The notes under the pieces were generated by a model that ran no database searches, was not told where the DNA came from, and saw only the letters and a list, made by a program, of their open reading frames with translations. Below, in pieces: positions 8,716-17,051 of a DNA stretch of 64,000 nt. Positions within the stretch are counted from its first letter, which is position 1; every line of letters begins with the position of its first letter. The DNA comes from Allobosea lathyri (GTDB lineage Bacteria > Pseudomonadota > Alphaproteobacteria > Rhizobiales > Beijerinckiaceae), in the NCBI RefSeq assembly GCF_900108245.1, contig NZ_FNUY01000013.1, positions 100,841 to 164,840 on the forward strand. Direction: 5' to 3'. The translations under genes and the position numbers were made by a program.

Positions 8716-9441
8716 CTACCGGACTTTAAGCCCGAGTTCGGCGAGCAGTTGCCCCGCCTGCTGCCGGGAAATCGTTGCGCCGCGAAAGAGCGCGGCGTCG
8801 ACCATTCGCAGCCCGCCGAGATCGGCGCCGCGCAGGTCGGCCCCCTCAAAACGGCAGCCGGTCAGGGTGGTATCCCGCAGATTGCAATCCTCGAAGACCG
8901 AATCACGGAAATCGCATTTGCGGAGATCGGCCTGGCTGAAATCGATCCTCGCAAGCGTCGTCTTGCGAAATCCGAACGAGGGGAGTTTCGCGTTGATGAG
9001 GAGCACCTCCTCGAATTGCGCGTTCAGCGCCCTCGCCTCGGAGAAATCCACGCCGGTGAGCTTGCTGCCCTTGAACGAGGCCGAGACGAGCGTCGTCCGG
9101 CGCAGGCTCGCATTGTTGAAATCGCCGGATTGAAACCGGCTTTCCGTGAGATCGGCGCCCATGAAATCGGCGAAGGCCGCACGGCATCCCAGCCACTGCG
9201 TCCGTTCGAGCTTCGCGCCCTTGAGCTTCGCGCGCTTCAGGCTGCAGCGCTCGAACACCCATCCCGACAGATCGAGGCCGGACAGGTCCGTTTCGTCGAG
9301 ATCGCAAGCGGTCAGATGACAGGGCGTCCCCTGCCTGGCCAGGGATTCCACATCAGCCCGCTGAAGCGGCTTGTCGGAGACGGTTCGGTCGGGAGGCAGG
9401 GCTTCAATCATACGTGTCCGTAGCGACCTCAGCGCCTGCAT
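8716..9441 (-). CDS. Pentapeptide-repeat protein
   Basis: About 241 residues made mostly of A(D/N)LXX-type pentapeptides (for example LSGLDLSGWVFERCSLKRAK and ADLRKCDFRDSVF), predicted to form a right-handed quadrilateral beta helix. The length and lack of signal peptide recall the Qnr/MfpA DNA-mimic proteins that protect gyrase, but many pentapeptide proteins have other or unknown roles, so no resistance claim is made. Two starts are possible, 9441 and 9411; the first lies inside a 15-bp direct repeat. The gene is isolated, with its 3' end facing the fhuB-like gene. Confidence 0.8.
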   Translation of the reverse strand: MQALRSLRTRMIEALPPDRTVSDKPLQRADVESLARQGTPCHLTACDLDETDLSGLDLSGWVFERCSLKRAKLKGAKLERTQWLGCRAAFADFMGADLTESRFQSGDFNNASLRRTTLVSASFKGSKLTGVDFSEARALNAQFEEVLLINAKLPSFGFRKTTLARIDFSQADLRKCDFRDSVFEDCNLRDTTLTGCRFEGADLRGADLGGLRMVDAALFRGATISRQQAGQLLAELGLKVR

Positions 9442-9472
9442 TCAATTCCGTGCGGGACATTCAATTCCGTGC
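9439..9472. repeat. 15-bp tandem direct repeat at the pentapeptide gene start
   Basis: CATTCAATTCCGTGC occurs at 9439-9453 and again at 9458-9472, a 19-base step. The first copy contains the ATG at 9441 of the pentapeptide gene. It could be a small duplication or a paired operator. Confidence 0.6.
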
Positions 9473-9505
9473 AGGGCGTGCAAATCCGCCGGCATGCGCC
9501 CCGCC

Positions 9506-10330
9506 TCACTGAAGCGGACCTTCCGCCTCCCGCAGCCGCACGTCGAAGCTCAACAACTGGTCGAAGAGCGGCGTTTTCCGATATTCCTGCACATCATCGT
9601 CGGAGCGCGTTCCGGCCTCCCTCACCTCCAGCAGCCCCAGCCATGTCAGGGGCCTGAGCGCGCGGGTGATCAGCGCGAATTCAGGATAGTCCGGCGCGAT
9701 CGGATCGCCGATCGTCTCCATCAACGTGCAGCTTTCGACAAGCGTGCTCGCGCGGGACCAGTCATGAGCGGCGACCGAGAGGCTCCACAGCACCAGCCCC
9801 ATATGGTGCTGCGGCCAGAACTCCAGCGGATTGCGATCGAAATCCTGCAGGTTTGTCTTCCAGAACGCCGACTCGAACAGAAGGGAGAGCAAGGCCGGCG
9901 CGGCTTCGGGCTCCAGCAGCGACTTGCCGACCTTGCTTGCCCGCAGCACGCCGCCGCGCTTCCTGAGGAGCCCGGCGCTCTGCAGGACGATCCGCGTGAA
10001 CAGCACGCCGAAGGCGTCCTGCTCGTTGAGGACCTTGTTCATGGCAAGGGTGTGCGCCTTGCTCAGGCCGGGCCATTCGGTCCGGTCGAAGACCTCCCAG
10101 ACATCGGCCCGCTTGAGAAAGCCGGCCTTCGTCAAAATCAGGCCCGCGCCCTCCTGAACCCGCTCCAGCAGAAGCCTCGCGGCCACGATCATCGGGGCCT
10201 GAAGCGCGACTTCGGGAGCGATCCTGGCCGGCACGAGCGCAAGCGCCTTCGGAACGCCGGCTGGAGGCTCCAGGAGAGCCTTGACGGATTGCGGCTCGAG
10301 CAGGTGCCAGGCGGGAAGAAGAGTTGTCAC
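9506..10330 (-). CDS. Unrecognised cytoplasmic protein, possible winged-helix segments
   Basis: A 274-residue protein with GTG start, no signal peptide and no membrane segment. Two stretches look like winged-helix units (LTKAGFLKRADVWEVF and LLRKRGGVLRASKVGKSLL), a pattern I associate with the helical part of proteins near pRiA4b ORF-3, but the match is too weak to name it. It reads the same way as the upstream efflux gene, 93 bases away, and could be its last cotranscribed gene. No function is proposed. Confidence 0.6.
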   Translation of the reverse strand: MTTLLPAWHLLEPQSVKALLEPPAGVPKALALVPARIAPEVALQAPMIVAARLLLERVQEGAGLILTKAGFLKRADVWEVFDRTEWPGLSKAHTLAMNKVLNEQDAFGVLFTRIVLQSAGLLRKRGGVLRASKVGKSLLEPEAAPALLSLLFESAFWKTNLQDFDRNPLEFWPQHHMGLVLWSLSVAAHDWSRASTLVESCTLMETIGDPIAPDYPEFALITRALRPLTWLGLLEVREAGTRSDDDVQEYRKTPLFDQLLSFDVRLREAEGPLQ

Positions 10331-10423
10331 CTGCCAAGCCTAGGCGGCTGCGGAAATCAGCTCAATGCCTGAGTCAGCAAAATGCTCCATCGCATTGATA
10401 CCGTGCTCGGTTTTTGACGAGCC

Positions 10424-13400
10424 TCAGACCTTCTCATGTTCCGCAAGCTTTGCGTCCGAGGGCGCGACAGCCGAAGTTCGACCAGCATCCTCGCGGCGGC
10501 CGAACAGGTTCATCACGAAGACGAAGAAGGCCGGCACGAAGAAGATCGCCAGGATCGTCGCCGAAATCATGCCGCCGAGAACGCCGGTGCCGATCGCGTT
10601 CTGGCTCGCGGCGCTGGCGCCCGACGCGATCGCCAGCGGCACGACGCCGAGCGTGAAGGCGAGCGACGTCATCAAGATCGGGCGGAAGCGCAGCTGCGCC
10701 GCCTCGATCGTGGCCTCCCGCAACGGCTTGCCCTCGGCGCGCAGATCCTTGGCGAACTCGATGATCAGGATCGCGTTCTTGGCCGAAAGCCCGATGATCG
10801 CGATCAGGCCGACCATGAAGTAGACGTCGTTGGGCATGCCGCGCAGCGTCACCGCCGCGACCGAGCCGATGACGCCCAGCGGTACGACCATGATCACCGA
10901 AAGCGGGATCGACCAGCTTTCATAGAGCGCCGCCAGCAGCAGGAAGACGAGGAGGATGCTGAGGCCGATCAGGAACGGCGCCTGCGATCCGGACTGGATT
11001 TCCTGAAGCGACTGCCCCGTCCATTCATAGCCGAACCCCGACGGCAGGTCGCGCGCCAGCCGCTGCATCTCGGCGATCGCCGCGCCCGAGGAGTAGCCCG
11101 GCGCGGCCTGGCCGGCGATGCGCACCGCCGGATAGCCGTTATAGCCGACGACCTGGGTCGGGCCCTTCTGCCATTCGATGGTGGCGAAGGCGGAAAAGGG
11201 CACCATGCCGCCATGGACGTTGCGCACGTTCAGGCGCAGCAGATCGCCGGTCTGCATGCGCTGGCCCGCATCGGCCTGCACGGTGACGCGTTGCATTCTT
11301 CCCGAATTCGGGAAGTCGTTGACATAGGACGAGCCGAGATTGGCCGAGATCGTCTGGTTGATGTCGGCAAAGGCGACGCCGAAGGTGTTCGCCTTCTCGC
11401 GGTCGATGACCAGGCTGACCTGGGCAGCGTCGGCGAGACCTTCGACGCGCAGGCCGGCGAGCACGGGGCTCTGCGCCGCAGCGCTCATCAACTGCGTGCG
11501 CGCGGCCGCGAGCGCCTGCTGGCCCAGACCCGCGCGATCCTGCAGGCGGAAGGTGAAGCCGCTCGAATTGCCCAGCCCCTGGATCGGCGGCGGGGACAGC
11601 GCGAAGGTCTGCGCGTCCTTGATCTGCATCAGCTTGCCGTTGATGCGGGCGGAGATCGCCGCGGCGGAATCGTTGGCGCCGCGCTCGTTCCAGTCCTTCA
11701 GGGTGATGAAGGCCAGTGCCGCGTTCTCGCCTGCACCGGCGAAGCTGTAGCCGGCGATGCCGAGCATCTTGAAGACGGCAGGCTCCGCCAGCGCGATCTT
11801 CTCGATCTGCTTGATGACGTCGAGCGTGCGGTTGGCGCTCGCTTCAGGCGGCGCCTGCACGTCGACCAGCAGATAGCCCTGATCCTCGTTCGGCAGGAAG
11901 GCCGAGGGCAGGCGCATGAAGCTCCAGCCCAAACCGACCAGCAAAGCGAGATAGATCACCATGTAGCGGCTGGGCCGGCGCGTGACGGCGCCGACCATGC
12001 CGCCATAGCCGCGCGAGGCCTTGTCGAAATTGCGGTTGAACCAGCCGAAGAAACCCTTCTTCTCGTGGTGACCATGCGCGATCGGCTTGAGGAAGGTGGC
12101 GCAGAGCGCCGGCGTCAGCGTCAGCGCGAGGAAGCCCGAGAACAGGATCGAGACGACCATGGTCAGGCTGAACTGCTGGTAGATGATGCCGACCGCGCCG
12201 GGGAAGAAGGCCATCGGCACGAACACCGCGGTCAACACCAGCGTGATGCCGATGATGGCGCCGGTGATCTGCGTCATCGCCTTGCGCGTGGCCTCCTTGG
12301 GCGAAAGCCCTTCCTCGGCCATGATGCGCTCGACATTCTCGACGACGACGATGGCATCATCGACGAGGATGCCGATCGCCAGCACCATCGCGAACATGGT
12401 GAGCACGTTGATGGAGAAGCCGGCGGCAAACATCACCGCACAGGTGCCGAGCAGCGCGACCGGCACCACCAGCGTCGGAATGACCGTGTATCGGAAGTTC
12501 TGCAGGAACAGGAACATGACGATGAAGACGAGCACCATCGCCTCGAGCAGCGTGTGCAGCACCTTCTCGATCGAGACCTGAACGAAGGGCGAGGTGTCGT
12601 AGGGCACGTCATGCTTCAGCCCGGCCGGGAAGAAGCGGGCGAGCTCGTCCATCTTGGCGCGCACGGCGTTGGCGGTGGCGAGCGCGTTGCCGGTCGCGGC
12701 AAGCTGGACGCCGACGCCGGCGCTGGCCTGACCGTTCAGACGTGTCGAGAAGTTATAGGATTCGCCGCCGACCTCGATGCGAGCGACATCGCGCAGACGC
12801 ACCGATGAGCCGTCCGTATTGGCGCGCAGCACGATCGCCCCGAACTCCTCGGGCGATACCAGCTGGCCGCGCACCAGAACGCTGGCCGAGGTCTGCTGGG
12901 TGATCGGATTGGGCTGGGCGCCGATGCGGCCTGCCGCGACCTGCGCGTTCTGCGCCCGGACGGCTGCGATGACGTCGTTCGACGTCAGGCCGAGCCCGAG
13001 CATCTTCTCCGGATCCATCCAGATCCGCATCGAGCGCTGGGTCGCAAACAGCGTCGCGCTGCCGACGCCGGGAACACGGCGGATTTCGCCGACGACGTTG
13101 CGGCTGAGATAGTCGCCGAGGCCGACCGCATCGAGCTTGCCGTCCTCCGACGTCAGGGTAACGAACATCAGGAAGCCGGAGCCGGCCTGCTCGACGCGCA
13201 TGCCCTGCTGCACGACCGATTGCGGCAGGCGGGGCTCAACGCGGCGAATGCGGTTCTGCACCTCGACCTGGGCTTCGCCGATGACGGTGCCCGGGTTGAA
13301 GGTGACGGTGAGGTTGATGCGGCCGTTCGACTCCGAGGTGGACTCGAAGTAGAGCAGCCCCGGCACGCCGTTCAGCTCTTCCTCGATCGGGCGCGTGACG

Positions 13401-13579
13401 CTCTGATAGATTTCCTCGGGCGAGGCGCCAGGGAAGTTCGTCCCGATCGTGATCGTCGGCGGCGCGACATTCGGATACTGCGCGATCGGCAGCATCGGAA
13501 GGGTGATGACGCCCGCGAGCATGATGAAGATCGCGACGACCCACGCGAAGATGGGGCGGTCAATGAAGAAACTCGGCAT
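10424..13579 (-). CDS. RND multidrug efflux pump inner-membrane subunit (AcrB/MexB type)
   Basis: A 1051-residue HAE1-family RND transporter, full length for the family. It starts MPSFFIDRPIFAWVVAI, the standard N-terminus; the frame extends 24 codons upstream but the ATG at 13579 is the family start. Twelve membrane segments flank two large periplasmic loops, and the TM4 proton-relay Asp pair is visible in GILVDDAIVVVENVERIM. It extrudes toxic amphiphiles by proton exchange. The membrane-fusion gene ends five bases upstream. No outer-membrane TolC/OprM gene follows, so the channel must be encoded elsewhere. Confidence 0.95.
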   Translation of the reverse strand: MPSFFIDRPIFAWVVAIFIMLAGVITLPMLPIAQYPNVAPPTITIGTNFPGASPEEIYQSVTRPIEEELNGVPGLLYFESTSESNGRINLTVTFNPGTVIGEAQVEVQNRIRRVEPRLPQSVVQQGMRVEQAGSGFLMFVTLTSEDGKLDAVGLGDYLSRNVVGEIRRVPGVGSATLFATQRSMRIWMDPEKMLGLGLTSNDVIAAVRAQNAQVAAGRIGAQPNPITQQTSASVLVRGQLVSPEEFGAIVLRANTDGSSVRLRDVARIEVGGESYNFSTRLNGQASAGVGVQLAATGNALATANAVRAKMDELARFFPAGLKHDVPYDTSPFVQVSIEKVLHTLLEAMVLVFIVMFLFLQNFRYTVIPTLVVPVALLGTCAVMFAAGFSINVLTMFAMVLAIGILVDDAIVVVENVERIMAEEGLSPKEATRKAMTQITGAIIGITLVLTAVFVPMAFFPGAVGIIYQQFSLTMVVSILFSGFLALTLTPALCATFLKPIAHGHHEKKGFFGWFNRNFDKASRGYGGMVGAVTRRPSRYMVIYLALLVGLGWSFMRLPSAFLPNEDQGYLLVDVQAPPEASANRTLDVIKQIEKIALAEPAVFKMLGIAGYSFAGAGENAALAFITLKDWNERGANDSAAAISARINGKLMQIKDAQTFALSPPPIQGLGNSSGFTFRLQDRAGLGQQALAAARTQLMSAAAQSPVLAGLRVEGLADAAQVSLVIDREKANTFGVAFADINQTISANLGSSYVNDFPNSGRMQRVTVQADAGQRMQTGDLLRLNVRNVHGGMVPFSAFATIEWQKGPTQVVGYNGYPAVRIAGQAAPGYSSGAAIAEMQRLARDLPSGFGYEWTGQSLQEIQSGSQAPFLIGLSILLVFLLLAALYESWSIPLSVIMVVPLGVIGSVAAVTLRGMPNDVYFMVGLIAIIGLSAKNAILIIEFAKDLRAEGKPLREATIEAAQLRFRPILMTSLAFTLGVVPLAIASGASAASQNAIGTGVLGGMISATILAIFFVPAFFVFVMNLFGRREDAGRTSAVAPSDAKLAEHEKV

Positions 13580-13584
13580 CGTGA

Positions 13585-14820
13585 TCAGCCCTGCTTGCCG
13601 GTTGTGGCGGCAGGCGCGGACGCGCCCGTGCTGGCGGGGTCCTGCCGCCACGGCTTGCCGGTGAACCGCGCGCCGGGGCGAATCTTCTGGAAGCCCTCGA
13701 CCATGACGTGCTCATCGGCCTTCAGCCCATCGTCGATCACCACGCGGTGGTCGACGGTGCGGCCGGCCTTGACGGGGCGCAGTTCGAGCGTGCCGTCCGG
13801 CTTGACGATGTAGAGCTGCGCCTGCCCGCTGCCGTCGCGCTGGATGGCCTGCTGCGGAACGGCGATCGCATTGCTCTGCATGCCCTGTTCGATCACGACG
13901 CGGACATACATTCCCGGCAGCAGGTCGCCATCGGAATTGGGGAACTCGCCACGCAATGTCACCTGTCCCGTGGTCGCGTCGACAGTGGCTTCGGAGAACA
14001 GCAGCCGGCCGGGATGCTTGTACTCGCTGCCGTCGTCGAACAGCAGGCGGACATTGGCCGCGCCGGGATCGGAACCGGTCAACGCTCCCAGCTTGAGCGC
14101 CCGCCGCAGGGCCAAAAGATCCCCCGCCGACTGGGTGAAGTCCGCATAGACAGGGTCGAGCTGCTGGATGGTCGCCAGATTATCGGCCGCATTGTTGCCG
14201 ACGAGCGCGCCTTCCGTGATCAATGCCCGGCCGATGCGGCCGCTGATCGGCGCCTTGACCTCGGAATATTGCAGATCGAGCTGCGCGGAGGTCAGGCCGG
14301 CCTGCGCTACCGCCACGTCGGCATCCGCCTGCGCCAGAGCGGCCGTCGCGCTTTCCTGCTGCTGGACACTGGCGACGTTGCGCTCGCGCAGCTCGACGAT
14401 CCGGTCCGACTGCTGGCGCGCCTGCAAATGGGTCGCCTGGGCGCGCTTCAGCGTGGCCGCCGCGCTTTCGACCCGCACCCTGAACGGCGCCGGATCGATC
14501 CGGTAGAGCACGTCGCCCTCCTTGACGATGCTGCCCTGCTGGAAAACGCGCTCGACCACGATCCCCGAAACACGCGGACGCACCTCGGCGATCCGGGTGG
14601 CTGCGATCCGGCCCGGCAGGTTGTTGGTGACGGGCAGCGTCTCCGGCCTGGCGACGACGATGCCGACCTCGGTGGCCGGCGGTGGCGCCTTTGGCGCATT
14701 GCTGGCCGCCTTTTTGTCCTCGGTGCAGGCTCCTACCAGCACGAGAAGGCCAAGGGCCAGAGCGCGGCCGGTCGCAGAAAGTGAAAAGGTCATCAGGGAC
14801 TTCCGGGTCGACATTGTCAT
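13585..14820 (-). CDS. RND efflux periplasmic adaptor (AcrA/MexA type lipoprotein)
   Basis: About 411 residues from ATG 14820 (14814 also possible; the longer frame to 14889 is unlikely). The N-terminus has a lipoprotein signal ending in LVGAC. After it come the beta-barrel, lipoyl half-motifs and a coiled-coil hairpin (residues ~100-170, rich in Q/A/E), as in membrane-fusion proteins. It bridges the AcrB-like pump and an outer-membrane channel. The gene sits between tetR (34 bases upstream) and acrB (5 bases downstream) and is surely in one operon with them. Confidence 0.9.
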   Translation of the reverse strand: MTMSTRKSLMTFSLSATGRALALGLLVLVGACTEDKKAASNAPKAPPPATEVGIVVARPETLPVTNNLPGRIAATRIAEVRPRVSGIVVERVFQQGSIVKEGDVLYRIDPAPFRVRVESAAATLKRAQATHLQARQQSDRIVELRERNVASVQQQESATAALAQADADVAVAQAGLTSAQLDLQYSEVKAPISGRIGRALITEGALVGNNAADNLATIQQLDPVYADFTQSAGDLLALRRALKLGALTGSDPGAANVRLLFDDGSEYKHPGRLLFSEATVDATTGQVTLRGEFPNSDGDLLPGMYVRVVIEQGMQSNAIAVPQQAIQRDGSGQAQLYIVKPDGTLELRPVKAGRTVDHRVVIDDGLKADEHVMVEGFQKIRPGARFTGKPWRQDPASTGASAPAATTGKQG

Positions 14821-14854
14821 GAGTTTGAGAGGGCGAAAGCGAGGACGGCGGCGT

Positions 14855-15424
14855 TCAGCCGGCGCTCGGTCCGCTCGGGCTCTGGGCAACGAGCCAGGCG
14901 ATATCCGCGGTGAGCTGTTCGCGCTCGGCGGCAGGCCATGAGTGCAGCCCGAACCATTCCAGCAGCATCAGTCCTTCCACCGCGAGGAAAGCGAGCATCG
15001 CACCACGTGGATCGGTGGAAGTTCTGCGAATTTCATCGATCCGCTCGCGGTGGATCTTCTGGATCGGCTGGCGCAGTTCCGCATCATGGGCAAGCGCGGC
15101 GCAGAGGCTGATGGCGACAGCGCGCTCATCGTCCGAAACGGGGCGGGACGCCGCCGCAAGACAACCCAGGATCTGCGCATTGTCGACCGGCCCGAGATTC
15201 GCGATCTGCTCCTGCACACGCGCCTCCTCGACCGCAACGCGACGCTCGATCACGGCCTTGGTCAGGGCCTGTTTGGTCTTGTAGTCGTAGAGGACGCTGG
15301 CCTTGCTGATGCCGGCCTCGGTGGCTACGGCGTCGAGGGTCAGGCGCACCGCTCCATCCCGGCTCACCACCCTCTCGGCAGCGTCCAGAACAGCCTCGCG
15401 ATCGATGACCCGGTGGCGGCCCAT
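14855..15424 (-). CDS. TetR-family repressor of the efflux operon
   Basis: A 189-residue regulator with the N-terminal TetR helix-turn-helix (TLDAVATEAGISKASVLYDY, residues ~28-47) and a variable C-terminal ligand domain. It is first in the operon tetR-acrA-acrB, and a perfect 9-bp inverted repeat lies 13 bases upstream of its ATG. This arrangement indicates autoregulated repression of the pump, relieved by a pump substrate. The C-terminal domain does not tell which ligand. Confidence 0.88.
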   Translation of the reverse strand: MGRHRVIDREAVLDAAERVVSRDGAVRLTLDAVATEAGISKASVLYDYKTKQALTKAVIERRVAVEEARVQEQIANLGPVDNAQILGCLAAASRPVSDDERAVAISLCAALAHDAELRQPIQKIHRERIDEIRRTSTDPRGAMLAFLAVEGLMLLEWFGLHSWPAAEREQLTADIAWLVAQSPSGPSAG

Positions 15425-15436
15425 GCTTCGTCCTTA

Positions 15437-15462
15437 TTTATATCCGACCAGTTGGATATAAA
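15437..15462. promoter_or_regulatory. TetR operator, perfect inverted repeat
   Basis: TTTATATCC at 15437-15445 and GGATATAAA at 15454-15462, separated by 8 bases, form a perfect 9-bp dyad just upstream of tetR. AT-rich half-sites in this GC-rich DNA and the position over the expected promoter make it the likely TetR binding site. Confidence 0.75.
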
Positions 15463-15484
15463 TCCAGCCAGCGTGTTGTCAAGC

Positions 15485-15622
15485 GGATCCCGGCGGCTGG
15501 CCGACATCGCCCGCGCCTTGGCGGCAGTCGCAAGCCGCGATGCCGGCAAGGCCGAAGGCTTCGCGAGGGAATGCGGCATTGAACGATCGCACGGCTCCTA
15601 TGAGGCGCTACTGTCGCGATGA
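15485..15622 (+). pseudogene. Remnant of a Gfo/Idh/MocA oxidoreductase (N-terminal fragment)
   Basis: A 45-codon stretch reading LADIARALAAVASRDAGKAE and GIERSHGSYEALLSR then stop. This matches the second strand-helix and third strand region of the NAD-binding fold of Gfo/Idh/MocA dehydrogenases, where VASR followed by a helix and then YEALL is typical. The GxGxxG start and the whole C-terminal domain are missing. It is a decayed fragment between the efflux operon and the riboswitch operon. Confidence 0.55.
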
Positions 15623-15687
15623 AAGCCTGTGCGACATGCAATCGCCCGGCCCCTGCCCCGCGCCTGCATTGTTGACAGAGCCCGGTG

Positions 15688-15716
15688 TTGACAGAGCCCT
15701 GGTGCGGCCGTCATGT
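15688..15716 (+). promoter_or_regulatory. Sigma-70-type promoter of the riboswitch operon
   Basis: A perfect -35 TTGACA at 15688-15693 is followed after 17 bases by TCATGT at 15711-15716 as a weak -10. Transcription would begin near 15723, at the 5' edge of the TPP riboswitch. The sequence GTTGACAGAGCCC is itself duplicated at a 16-base step (first TTGACA at 15672). Confidence 0.5.
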
Positions 15717-15723
15717 TGCGGCC

Positions 15724-15838
15724 GTTCCCAGGGGGGCCTCGCTAGGAGGCTGAGATTCCGCCGGTTCGGACCTGTTTCGAGCGACGCGGTGACCCTCCGA
15801 ACCTGATCCGGCTCATACCGGCGTAGGGATGCGGGACA
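15724..15838 (+). promoter_or_regulatory. TPP riboswitch (THI element)
   Basis: The conserved core is plain. GGCCTC-loop-GAGGC followed by TGAGA (15741-15755) is helix P2 with the CUGAGA motif that contacts the pyrimidine. Helix P3 is CCGC/GCGG with a longer P3a insert. GAACCTGATCCGG (near 15799), the loop CTCATA, and CCGGCGTAGGGA (near 15819) form P4/P5, which bind the pyrophosphate. GTTCCC and GGGAC can close P1. It lies 80 bases upstream of the luxE-like start and should lower expression when TPP is abundant. No clear intrinsic terminator is seen, so control of translation start or Rho access is likely. Confidence 0.93.
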
Positions 15839-15916
15839 TTGGGTGGCCAGCCGCCCCTTTTCCATGCTCGCGCTGTCGACCGGACAGAAGGTGGCATACC
15901 GGCATCGTGCCGGGGC

Positions 15917-17047
15917 ATGCGCCTTGATCTGTTTGAAGGTGTTCGGGACGTGACGGAAGCGCAGATCATTGCAACGCTGCTCGATTATATCGGCGGCGAA
16001 GACCGCACGGAGGCGACGTTCGAGCGGCAGGCGCTGCTGATCTTCGCCTATCAGTTCGAGAACAATCAGCCCTATCGCCGCTTCGCCGTGAAGCGGGGCA
16101 AGACGCCCCTCACCGTCCGGTCCTGGCGCGACATCCCCGCCGTGCCGATCACCGCCTTCAAGGATCTGACGCTGAGCTGCCGGCCGGTGGAGGGGATCGA
16201 GCACGTCTTCATGACCAGCGGGACGACGCGCGGTGGCGTCAGAGGCCGCAGCTACCACCCGACGCTGGCCGTCTACGACCGCTCGATGACCCTGAACTTC
16301 CGCCAGCGCTTCATGCAGGGGCCGGACGGGATGAGAGGGCTCGAGCGTATCCGCATGGGTATCCTGTTCCCCGACGAGGTGGCGATGCCGAACTCCTCGC
16401 TGGCGCATTATCTGGCTCTGGCGATGCGCAGCTTCGGAACGCCTGACAGCGCCGGCTTCATCGGCGAAAACGGGCTCGACATGCCCCGTCTGCTCGCGAC
16501 GCTGGAGCGCGCTGAGGTGAGCGGGGAGCCCTATGCGCTGCTGGGCGCGAGCTACAGCTTCGTGCCATTGCTCGACGAATTGCAGCGGCTGGGCCGGCGC
16601 TTTGCGCTGCCCGAAGGCAGCCGCATCCTCGATACCGGTGGCTTCAAGGGCCAGTCACGCGAACTCGCCGCCGACGAGTTCTACGATGGGCTGTCGGGCG
16701 CCTTGGGCGTGCCGCGCAGCTCCTGCATCAACATGTACGGCATGACTGAACTCAGCACCCAGTTCTACGATGACGGCAACGCGGTCTGCCCGCCGCTGAA
16801 ATCAGGACCGCATTGGGCTCGCAGCCGGGTGGTGAACCCGATCACCGGGCAGGACGTGCCCGACGGCGCGACCGGTGTGCTGGTGCATCATGATCTCGCG
16901 CATTTCAACTCGGTCTCGGCCATCCTCACGGAGGATGCGGGCGTAGCGGTCCCGGGGGGCTTCCGCCTGCTCGGCCGTGTCGACGGCGCGGATTCCAAGG
17001 GCTGTTCGGTCGCGGTCGAGGAGTTCCTGAAGGCCGCGCAGGGGTAA
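15917..17047 (+). CDS. LuxE-like acyl-protein synthetase (acid activation)
   Basis: About 376 residues, the size of LuxE. LuxE proteins adenylate a carboxylic acid and move the acyl group to a C-terminal Cys before passing it to LuxC. The ATP-site motif TSGTTRGG starts near residue 99, the adenylate motif YGMTELSTQFYD is near 275, and Cys363 in DSKGCSVAVEEF sits where the acyl-carrying Cys of LuxE is found. The open frame reaches 15839 inside the riboswitch; ATG 15917 or GTG 15950 are likely starts. No luxAB is present, so light production is not the role. It is the first gene under the TPP riboswitch. Confidence 0.85.
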   Translation: MRLDLFEGVRDVTEAQIIATLLDYIGGEDRTEATFERQALLIFAYQFENNQPYRRFAVKRGKTPLTVRSWRDIPAVPITAFKDLTLSCRPVEGIEHVFMTSGTTRGGVRGRSYHPTLAVYDRSMTLNFRQRFMQGPDGMRGLERIRMGILFPDEVAMPNSSLAHYLALAMRSFGTPDSAGFIGENGLDMPRLLATLERAEVSGEPYALLGASYSFVPLLDELQRLGRRFALPEGSRILDTGGFKGQSRELAADEFYDGLSGALGVPRSSCINMYGMTELSTQFYDDGNAVCPPLKSGPHWARSRVVNPITGQDVPDGATGVLVHHDLAHFNSVSAILTEDAGVAVPGGFRLLGRVDGADSKGCSVAVEEFLKAAQG

Positions 17048-17051
17048 GAGC

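Noticed and set aside
8716..9441. A quinolone-resistance Qnr gene
   Set aside because: Pentapeptide repeats and size are similar, but the family is broad and the sequence shows nothing specific for gyrase protection.
10436..12808. Plus-strand open frame of 790 codons
   Set aside because: Antisense to the AcrB-type gene, highly charged composition (Arg, Asp, His), no start signal or family motifs.
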